DNA of 64,000 nt, from assembly GCA_948470475.1 (NCBI GenBank), contig OX419346.1, forward strand, positions 18,706,917 through 18,770,916, in the 5' to 3' direction. The stretch's first letter is position 1; each line of letters starts with the position of its first letter. The notes beneath the pieces are model-generated. The model did not search any database. It worked only from the letters and a program-made list of their open reading frames with translations, and was not told where the DNA came from. The DNA comes from Galaxea fascicularis. Taxonomy: Eukaryota; Cnidaria; Anthozoa; Scleractinia; Euphylliidae. The translations under genes and the position numbers were made by a program. Shown in pieces: positions 54,219 to 64,000 of the stretch.

Positions 54219-57200
54219 CTACAAAAGAGAACAACACACAAGAATAAGTAAAGTAATCAAGTCGTTTTGCCTGACAGTTTTAGCAAAGGTCATATTTTGT
54301 AACTACAATAAATGTATGTAAAGATGAGAGTCAAATGCCACACCCCAGAAAAGCGTTTCATGGTTGGCATATGCATAGGTAGGCTCTGATAAGTAGACCT
54401 AACTATTCTTGAAAAGGAATTTGTGTCTTTTTTTTTTGTTTTCTTTCACCCTTTGACCCCTAAGAATGACCAGAGTTTAATTTCTCGTTAGAGTAACACT
54501 GCTCAATCAAATGTAAAGGTCAAGAGAAAAGAAGGACTTGATCAAACAATTAACAAAGTTCTTGATTGCTTGACAAATTATCCTGATCATTGCCATAGAA
54601 AATGTGGAGAAAACATTGTGGGGAATATTCATACTGATATGAGGCTTTTAAGGGTTTTGAATGGTAGCAAATGAGTAGCAACCACCAATTGCTATCTTTG
54701 TATCAAATGAAATTAATCACGTTATATAACATGTGTTATTTACGGATATTTTTCAAGTCCAGTATGATGAATATGTCATTTTCGTGTCCTTTGGGTGATA
54801 TCAAATTTCAAGGTTTGATTGAAGTTCTTACACATCCTTTTGTAAATGGTTTTCAGTCACGCCTTAGGCAAAGTGATGTTAAAAAAGAAATGGGTCTCGT
54901 CTTGTAGTTGGGTCTTGTAGTTGACCTTTCATCTTATAATGGTGTGCCCAGTTTGTGAGCTCATCAGATCACGCAACCTCTCCATTCCAGAGCAAGATTG
55001 CGTGACGAACTATAGTTCCATGGTCATTACGCTTATTTTTGGGTTCCACAGTTTACTTTCATTGAAGATTGCTCACGTTGTTAAGAAGAAAGGTGAAAGG
55101 CAAAAAATACATTAAGACATCCCTCAAAGGCCGAATTGACAGCAAAGATAAAGTTTACCCTCAACAAAATCTGAGAATTTCGGATACACGAGCTGAAATC
55201 GCACGATCAGCTAAACTTTGAAGAACTGCAAAAACGGTCTCGTGACGCTAATAACGCGAACTGTACTCTTCAACGCAAATCGTCAAAATGTTTCTCGCGT
55301 CCCCCGTTTCAGTTTTCGATCGGCCGTTCCAGCCCGCCAAGAAACTCAGTTCCAAGTCCTTGAAGGATCACTATACTTGTCTGCTTGCGACGCGTTTGTG
55401 ATCGCATTTGTAAGGCCAGTCGCTTGAGGCAGGAAATTGTACAGATCACTTTAAACTCTCGAGCGCAACTTTGGGAATATGAACCATTCGTGAAAAAAAA
55501 GTCAAATAAGATCTAACTTACACTGTATGACTTAAGGTGGCGCTCTTTGAAACTCCTGAAAAGAGGATGTGGATTTAAAGAAAGACCCTGTGGTTGTGCA
55601 AAATTGAGCCCCTGTTTAAGTTGCCTGCACATAAAATTTTCCTTTTTGCCACGTAATTGGAGGAGAAACTATAAATAGGAACAATACAAGAAATTCACAA
55701 TGGACGCTGAAATGGTTAAGCAAACAGGAAACATTCTAAGAAGATGGATTAGCTGACAAGGCGACGGCGGGAATAGAAAATAGCAATTCACTTTTGACGA
55801 GACTACAAAGAGATATTTATATTCAACCACACTAATACACTTCATTAATATGCTTCACTTAAACGTGCTTTATCACTTTCAAACACCTCCGGTTTTCGTG
55901 GGATTTCCGTTAACTAAACCAGACATTTTCCGTTGCAAAGCAAAAGTTATGTCGGATTTTTTGTATACATCCTGTACAGTAGATATCCTGTACGGTATGC
56001 ATGTGTGACTGACTCACGCATTGTTAAAGGTCAATGAAAATAGTAAGCCCATTGCAGGCAAAGGTTAAAGAGGCCATGTCACGTAAGTTTATTATGTGAA
56101 GTGTGTTTTGCTGTCTTTTACGCGCCATGGGTGTTTTTAGCCCCCAAACATTCCTGTTTTAGTCAAGTGCAAGTTAAGATACAAGATTCTTTGCAAAACT
56201 AATTATTATAATAATTTCAAAAAATTGAATTCATAGATAAAAAAACAACGTTCACGGCTTCATTCAACTGATTGGGCGATAACCTGGCTGCTTTGCTACA
56301 ACCAGTTGCAAAAATGTTGAGCATTTCCAATAAAAAAAAGTTGTTCTTTCTGAAAATCGCTTTTGCTAAGAAATCTGTGAGATACAACACACAGCCCCTC
56401 CCTCTCCCCCTTTCAAAGTTGTTCGTCCAAGTTTCGAGCATGGTGTTGCACTGCTAGGAACTTTGACAAGAGGGGAGGGGGAGGGGGAAAGCGGAAAATC
56501 ATGGAAACATCATTATAGGCCAAATGACGTAGTGTCTCAGGTATTTATTCAATTATATATGCAGTAAGCTTGTGGGGCCGTGTGGCAGAAATGTTTGTTT
56601 TTTGGGGCCATCCTTGCAAGCCAATCTGATATCCGTGTTCGACTATTTTTTAACCCCCAAGTCTGTTCTTTCAATCAGGAAATGTATGGGGCGTTCGAAA
56701 CCGAAATCAAGGAAAAATCCACTCCAAAAGAAACCTAGTTTCTAAGCCTGTTTTCATTGCCTTTTTTTCCCAAAGGGCCGCGAAATTACATCTAAATCCC
56801 ACGATGATTAATGGTAAGTAAACGCACATCGCTTTTATTACGCTTAACTACACCCTTAAACTTGTCAAAAGGAAGCTAGCTCTTAAAAACGCTTTAGAGC
56901 TTTGGTTTTAATGGTTAGCGTCTCGTGTTGTTTAATGAGGAGTTAAGCCCATGTCCGGAAAAAGCATCCATCTGTACATGTGATGTTTGCGTGTGGTAAC
57001 TTTTCAGCAGAAATAGAATAATAAGCCTTAAAACCAGGTGTTGCGAGGTACAAAGTTAGGAATGAAGTGCTATGATTTTCAGTCGCGTTGTATTAAAACG
57101 ACGAAATCGGTGTCTTCGGAATCAACGGTAACGCCTGGTGCCCTTATATAAAAGTTACGTCAAGTGAGAAATATGGGTACAATGTATCCAGTTCCATAAC

Positions 57201-57254
57201 TGAGAAAACAAAACGTCATGACATGATTTTTTTTTATATTTTGCCATTGCTGGG

Positions 57255-57410
57255 CCCTGGCAAACAAGGATACATTGTTGCGGGCACAGTGTTGCACATG
57301 ATGTTTTTTGGGCGTTGCGGACGCAAAATTTGTGTCTGCAAGAAATGTTACGCGCGCGGACAAACGGGGAAACCTTTGTGTCGGCAACAATGTGTCCTCG
57401 TTTGCCAGGG
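57255..57410. mobile_element. MITE with CCCTGGCAAAC ends
   Basis: Left arm CCCTGGCAAACAAGGATACA then TTGTTGC; right arm the inverse of CCCTGGCAAACGAGGACACA then TTGTTGC. 156 bp. The Cys-rich open frame that crosses it is a by-product. Confidence 0.7.
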
Positions 57411-59454
57411 TCTTATACTGCAACCAAATAATTTGTTTAAAAGGGCAAATAGCACCGACTGTAGCTTTCTGTAAAATTTAAAATTTTAGTATTTATTGGT
57501 ATAGGTAAAATTTTCCAAACAAAGCACTCAGGCCATCCATAATTTAAAATGACAAATTGAGATCCAAGCTAACAACAAAAAAATTGACGAAGCTATAGCC
57601 GAATATCTTTTCTTATATCAACCTTGCTTAGGACCTGATTCACAACATAAAAAAACTGGCTCACTGAACCAGAATAAACAGTAACACACGAAACCGTTGC
57701 TCAACATCTTCCACGTGATGGCAATGGTTTTGTCATCAATCTGTCGCCCAATAAGGTGAAAAGGATACTAGTCTAACAGTGGTATAAAATCAGTTGGCGA
57801 GCAACCATCATGGCAAAACCAAATTAATTTCGTTTGAGATCATAAGTTATATGTCTCGGTATCATAACAAAAGTGCTAATTCTCCCGAAAGCAGGGCAAT
57901 TGAGTCCCTAGACTGGAATAAATTAATTATCCATATTTCATCATGAACAATTGATAACAATTAAATAGTTTTCATTCATTCAACTCGTAAATTTATATTT
58001 TCTTCGTTTCTACAAATGGTCTTTTTAACTTGCCATAACTTCTTTTATTGATAGATTTCGAAGCTACCCATACACAACTGCAGCATGCAAAACTTGGCTT
58101 AGAAAAGCGCACATATTGGCGGGAAGACATAGGATATTGTTGTTTTCACATCTATTCAACTTGGGGGTGTATGATCTCTCAACTTCATTTAATTTAATAA
58201 CGTGGTCAGACAACAGAGTTGATTACTGAGTTTACGACCATTAAAAATACGCAAGGCATTTCACGGTAAATTACTGCGAAGTATCATGTTGAGTACCGGG
58301 TCGTCATTCGACTCTAAAGATCAGTTCAGCAAAAGGACTTACACCGAAGCGGCCGGTCTACTGAAACAAGACTACTGTAAACAATAGCAACACAATTCAA
58401 AAGTGTATGGATAAATTTACCCCTAGCGTTAGAAAATTTGCATACCTCTTTTCTCGCGGTAACTGGTCGGCACTCTCTCCCAGCCAAAATAATGATCTTG
58501 GTCGGAATTTGAGCTCCGAGATAACACGAGTAAGAGGAGATGTTTGAAATTGACGTCTGGTTTTATACCTACCCTATAACCTGGGGTGTTAATCGCCACT
58601 CAGTAATGCCGTAATGAGACTCCAAGACATTCACGCACGGAAAGAATGTTTTCGTTTTTATTTTTGTTAGAAAATGCAATTTAAGAACGCTAACCCTACC
58701 TATAAAAACCTCATATTTTCTTTTTCTATGCTCGACATTTTGAAACGTCTTGTTTACTAACGACACAATAGCCACTTTTTTTTTTTGGAAAATCAAAGAT
58801 TACAGGTGGGGTTACATTTGGACTTAATCTAACTTCTCTCCCTTGCCTGAGGCCTTACTATTTGCAGAAAAATTCAAGATCATAGGCGACCTTTCTAATG
58901 CTCCCACGCTAACTGCCATGTGAAGGTTGCCACATTTCTCTCTCATCAGCGGATATTAAACCGCCCAAATCTTTGTTATACGGTTGATGTTTGTTGTTCA
59001 GTGTTTCAGCTCGTCTGCGTTACTCAAATAAATCATAATCTCAAAATCAAAGGACAGTTGTCAACGCCTTCACAAAAACAAAACCTGATTGTGTTTCTTT
59101 ACTCTTTCCCAGAGAACTTCGGATTGTTCCAGTATGTTGACGTACATGTCGATTCTGTGTCTTTCCTTTTGTTCTCGGCTCACTTCACTGAGCGTGGGTA
59201 AAGTCATTATCTTACAAGGGCCACCCTCCTGGTAAGGTTAACAGCACGAGATCGCGTTCGGTTAGCCTAACGCTTCGCGTGCTCGTTTCTTCGAACTGCA
59301 GGATTCAGATAAAACGTCACGTTCATTTATTGTGGTCAATAACGTGTGATTCTGTAGCGTGGTCCGTAAAATTAGGAGCAGCTGACTGAGTGAATGATTG
59401 GCTGTTGCGGTGTTGCTTGTTATGCTGTTCAACGTGTTCTACCTTTTGGGTGTG

Positions 59455-59645
59455 TGGCTATGAAATCCTAAAGTGTGACCATTCAAATGAAAGCTACTGA
59501 GCAGTAATTCCCTGTGGTGCTGTTTATTATGATGTACAAGGTAGTTCTAACTTTTGAGTCTGTGGATGAAATCCGAAAGTGTGGTCATTCAAATGAAAGC
59601 TACTATTTTCTTCAGGTCGTTTAACTTTCGACTCTGAGTCCGTGG
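59455..59645. repeat. Tandem units with CCATTCAAATGAAAGCTACT core
   Basis: Two to three imperfect units: TGGATGAAATCC(T/G)AAAGTGTG, (A/G)(C/T)CATTCAAATGAAAGCTA, and a decayed third. Related to the copy at 9540-9640. Confidence 0.65.
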
Positions 59646-62600
59646 ATGAAATACTTCAATGTTGTCACCATTAAAACGAACAAAATATGATATGTTTACC
59701 CCAGTATGAAAGAGACATTCTTGGAACGGATACACGAGAAACGAAACCACTCTTCTCTCTCCCTTAGAGCTTCCTTCATCCGGGTTTCTCAGGAAGATCT
59801 ATATCTGGTACCACCCATACTACCAAAGGTGTTGACGACAATCCTAAATGGCAAAGTTAAACTGAAAGTTATTCACTCAATCAATGCTTTTTCTGCCGTG
59901 TTTTTCTTGTTATTTATTATGCTGTACGCTCGTCAGGTTCTTGTTTAGTTTTAATCTCCATTTTTAAACCCTACAGTGCTAAATAAAACATTTTATACTG
60001 AATAAAGATACTTTCCTGTTTCGGGCGCGTTTTGTTTAATCTGGCACACGTAGTTGAAAACAAAACAAGAGAACCTTGGCTACGTCTAGCCTACTTTGCA
60101 ATTCGTAGCCCTAACTTCATCACAGAAAAGTCTTGACCTTTCTGTTGTTGATGGAGGGACTAAAATGGATACAGGACATTTGGCAACGGTTGCCACGCGT
60201 ACGGCAAGCTCATTTCCATGTTTATTTTATCATAATCCTCAGCTCCACAAATGAAAGCCGCATTTCGACCGCGGGGAGATTCATGCTATAGCATTTCATT
60301 CGAAAATAAATATGATCACCGTATACCGCTTGTCAGGGTTCAAACGCCTTCGTTTAACTGATCCACTTTAATAGCTTTTCCAGCAAGAAGTCGTCGGCTA
60401 AAAATAGCTGGACACTACACACACTTCTTTTAAGAACGTCTTGCTCAACTTAACGTTCATATTTTTTTTCACGATTTGAGCCTCAAAACGTTCTTATGTT
60501 ACATGGTATACAGACGATGTCACGCAATCTCAAAAGTTGGAACCACATTGCGCGACATAAATCACCATTACCAGTTAATTTTAAGTGGTCATGGTTTGAA
60601 CAAGTTTCTTAAACAAGCAAATTAAGAGAAAAATCAAAGTCTAAATCGTCGTAAGGAAATCCTTTTGTTGTAGTCGTTGTTATTGTCTGCTTATTGGTTT
60701 GACTATATGTATATTTTTTTATTATTTATTTATTTACTAATGAGTTCGGTAGTAAAATCCTTGAAGTGGTGTTTATTTGCAAATATTTCTTGAATACGAT
60801 TTAAATTGCATTCCCAACTTCGGCTCATTTATCAATATCTAACGTTAGAAAAGACACAGTCGCAAATTAAATTAGCCATGGGCTTAACACCCTGTGCACT
60901 CTTTTAATGTTAGGACCAAAAAAGTTTCAACCGCATTTAGACTGTACTGACTGGGCGTGCGCCTATGCCAGAAACATCAGGTTTTCATTTTCATTTTGCT
61001 ACATCAGACATGTAGACATCACTACATCTTCTAATACTGCTACTAGCCAAACAAATATTTAATTGTAGTTGGCGTTTTCAGCAGTTTACTTAGTGTATTC
61101 AACTAATCTTGTTTGCTTAATCTCTAAGACAGCCTAAGCCTCTCAAATACAGGAAGGGATTTTGCGGGCAAAGTCTACTTCAAACGCCATTAGATCTTGT
61201 AACAAACAATTCGTCAGAATGTTTTTAGCTCAGTCTAGCCTACTGCGTTACTTAAAGCCAGAAATCTCTAGGAAAGCCAGCAAACCAACGCGCCGACTTC
61301 CGGAGAAGTCTGCCTTTAGGCTTCATTTGAATTATTGTCCAAAACAGATGGAATTTGCTCAATATTTTGTCTTCTCGCTTGTCTGGATGCCATGTAATCG
61401 TGGAATAACACTCTCTGATTCAATCGCACAAAAGTCAAGTCGAACATACAGTTGAAAATTGCGAAACCGTCGGCACACATTGTAGTCATTATAGATGCTT
61501 CATCGTAAAGAGTGCGGTTAGACCATAATTCACACAAAGAACCTGGCTTCCATAATCTCGAGTATTTGCCAAAGGGATGAAAAGTCGTTAAACAAGATAC
61601 GGGGGCTTTGCATTAAGGCATTAACTTCAATGCAAATTTGTCAATGCGGAAATTCAGTTCTCAAAAAGGATGTTAATGTTATTTGTGTGAGCAATAAAAG
61701 CAATTCTGCAGAGAAAAATATACCGCCACGATGTTGCATTCCATAAAGAAGCCTGTTGCAACTTGGACAACTGTGCAGTGAGACACACACATATATATGT
61801 CGGTTTGCCGGCAACGCCGTCCATGGCTTGAGCCCAACGCGCGCAAAGTTCAAAGTCTATAGATAGCTCCCTTGCTGAGCAGCCATCATCACAGCAAGTA
61901 ATTGTTGGCAGAATTTCATTTTTTTTACTATCTTACAATTAATATTCTTTTTTAAAACCCACAAGCAGGCATAATCCTTAGTCTGCGGTTTCCTTTATCT
62001 TATGTTAGTTTTCAAGTTTAGATCAAGGGCTTGTTGAAGCCCTTGTTTCATAACGAAAAACAGGTATATCTCTAAATAGCCGATAGTCCACAGAGGGCCT
62101 TATAGAAGTTTTATATCGTGCAATCACGCTCTTCCAGGTTAAGCCACATGCTGACCTTGAACATATTGATTCATGACCCACGATAATATATGCTTGAAAA
62201 ACTTTTTTTTTTACAGGGCTTATCCCTGTCATTTAAAATCTTGCTAGCTCCGGTGATGGTAGAGGTGTACACTAGGCTAATTACAGCAATTTCATTTGGT
62301 GTGATTGATCGACGTACTGTGCGAAGACAAGCTGGAGACAAAGAAATGCGTTTCTAGAATCAGTACTAAAATTGTAATGCGCGTTCCACAGGCATCGTCC
62401 ATGCATTGCCGTAGCCCTCTTTTTGTGCAAAGGTATCGTCAATTTCTGTAAAGGCATCGATGTCGTCGTTATAACTATAACTATGTCGTCGTGATAACTA
62501 TAATTAAATTCGCACTAAAGTGCTCATAATGATCTAAGAGTAGTGATGGTACGTGAGAAACACGTTTGTGATAAGAAGCAAGCACGTTATGGAAGAGTGA

Positions 62601-62689
62601 TGGCCGTTTCTCCCCAGGGGGTGTGTGTGTGGAAGGGAGGGGGGGGGGGGGAGAGAGGAGGAGGTATAATCCGAAATTCGGTGTACATG

Positions 62690-63035
62690 TATGGGTGTCC
62701 CGCCCGGTTCTCAAAATCATTACCCTATTTCAGACCAAACATGCCGTTTTCACACCCGTTTTCAGACCTGGCCTGGCCGGTTACAATTTTGACTGGCTTT
62801 GTTGTAGCGTAGTTAAGCTTGGCATCATTGCCGAAGTCCAGAACTGGTAAAATTCAGCTCGAATGATATATTTTTGTTACCTTCTTTTCTCTGCTATTCA
62901 TTTGGAGTTAAGAACAATTATATGCTCTCGCGTTTCCCTTGAAAACCATACCCGATTTCAGACCAAATGGTCAATATCTATACATGTTTTCAGACCAAAA
63001 CGGCTTGAACATCATACCCTTTTGGGGCGGCACAT
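62690..63035. repeat. Imperfect repeats of CCCTATTTCAGACCAAA
   Basis: Units at about 62723, 62760, 62950 and 62985 read CCCTATTTCAGACCAAAC, CCCGTTTTCAGACC, CCCGATTTCAGACCAAAT and GTTTTCAGACCAAAAC. No gene associated. Confidence 0.5.
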
Positions 63036-64000
63036 CCCCGCTTTATAGGGGAGTATCCCCCTCCCCCTTCCCCGGGGGTTTCTCAAGGTCACGCCTTTAG
63101 AACTTGGTTAAGGTTAAGGAGTTACTATTTTGACTGGAAACATCAGTCTCTTTCAATTGGTAAAATGTGAACAAATTTGGCATTTGAAAAGAAATTCCAT
63201 TATTTCTAAAATCGGCACGATATATTTTACGTCAGACTGATTGTTGATAGTGAAATCAATCTGAAATACTGTTCAGACAAAAGTGTTTAGAAAAACAAAG
63301 AAAATCGAATCAGACGCTGATTATTTACCAGACTTCTTAATAACATGAAATAGTTTATGAGCTGGATTAAACTTAACAGAGTGCCAATCTGTCTGGAACC
63401 ACATACAGATTGCACTGTCTATATTTTGTACCACAGATCAAATGAAGCCTTGTTGAGCATTCTTCTCGTACATGTTTGAGCACAAATAGCTATCTTCAGA
63501 TTTCTTCACTAATATAATTTTTATAGTAGGTTCAACCGACCTATCTACTCCTTGTGACAACGATGACAAATTCCTATCATAGGAATTTATCCTGAGCAAC
63601 CCGTTTAAACGTCGCAGTGTTTATCGTGGTGCAAAAATGTCAAGGCTCGAGTCTGTCCTGTTGTCTCATTATTCCAATGAAACTCTGTGAGAAGTACTGT
63701 TTACATTGATCGTAATGCATAACGAGGTTCTCAATTTTATCGATAAAATCACGAACTGTGACCAGTCAAGCGAAAGCTTTATGGCAGCGCATTGTATTGG
63801 TTACCTCTTTTACAGTAAGTTTTCAAACGGCATTTTGTTCAGCACTGTATGTTGTCTTGATCTCAACTCTTTTTGGCAAATATCTAGTCTATTTTACTTG
63901 TTTTTGTTTTCCTTCTAGTCCACTTTTAACTTAAGAAGGGCGGTTGAATATGTAAAAACAACACTCGAACTCTATTTACCACTAAACTTAAGTAAAAATG

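Larger units (their letters stand above)
54227..64000. other. Upstream region of the giant gene; no protein-coding gene recognised
   Basis: Should contain the 5' untranslated exon(s) and promoter, which I cannot place. Minus-strand candidate donors preceded by plausible exon sequence are GTAAGT at about 55511-55517 (after TTTTCAG and a short GAGTTTCAAAGAGCG segment) and GTAAGT at about 58331-58336. Open frames in this region are short and match no family I know. G-rich runs occur near 56472-56488 and 62636-62652. Confidence 0.35.

Noticed and set aside
57223..57474. Cys-rich plus-strand frame of 83 codons
   Set aside because: It lies across a 156-bp MITE whose inverted arms create the open frame.
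55511..58345. Candidate 5' untranslated exons ending at GTAAGT near 55517 and 58336 on the minus strand
   Set aside because: Single donor-like sites are common by chance; without transcript evidence they are mentioned only as candidates.

Overview
This is eukaryotic DNA, most likely from a cnidarian and probably an anthozoan (coral or anemone). Short coding exons sit in AT-rich introns with GT...AG splice sites, and the DNA is full of small inverted-repeat transposons. Its main gene is an animal-type adhesion receptor. The phylum is an inference from gene type and repeat style; no species marker is present.

Nearly all of 9.7-54.2 kb is one minus-strand gene. It starts with a signal-peptide exon (ATG at 54200) and one Ig exon. 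Then come 40 tandem single-exon Ig repeats between 50.8 and 19.4 kb, three further Ig exons, five fibronectin type III (FN3) domains, a transmembrane exon and a cytoplasmic exon (stop at 9670). My predicted exons sum to 12,969 nt, exactly divisible by 3, giving about 4,322 residues with about 44 Ig and 5 FN3 domains. The C-terminal half (Ig, five FN3, one membrane span, a tail with a DSLxxYG...EDGSF motif) marks the L1CAM/neuroglian/SAX-7 family, whose usual form has 6 Ig and 5 FN3 domains. Every array exon is phase 1-1 and 243-249 nt, so any can be skipped, lost or duplicated without a frame break.

The array grew by segmental duplication, which can be read directly. An eight-exon block of about 6.4 kb is tandemly repeated (36541-42948 and 42949-49171). 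A five- or six-exon block of about 5 kb is repeated (about 24330-29358 and 29435-34362). Inside the second pair one copy has lost an Ig exon, and a truncated Ig exon lies at the duplication edge. Comparing the copies gives natural empty sites for a solo LTR, a LINE 3' fragment and several inverted-repeat elements.

At 412-622 on the plus strand is the last coding exon of a second L1-family gene, with a canonical FIGEY ankyrin-type motif and a C-terminal TFV. The two genes converge tail to tail across about 9 kb of repeat-rich DNA. In the giant gene's tail the FIGEY site has become FVGDL and an SIYDEI motif of ITIM type is present, suggesting different intracellular signalling. I recognise no gene from 54.3 to 64 kb, which should hold the 5' untranslated exon(s) and promoter of the giant gene.
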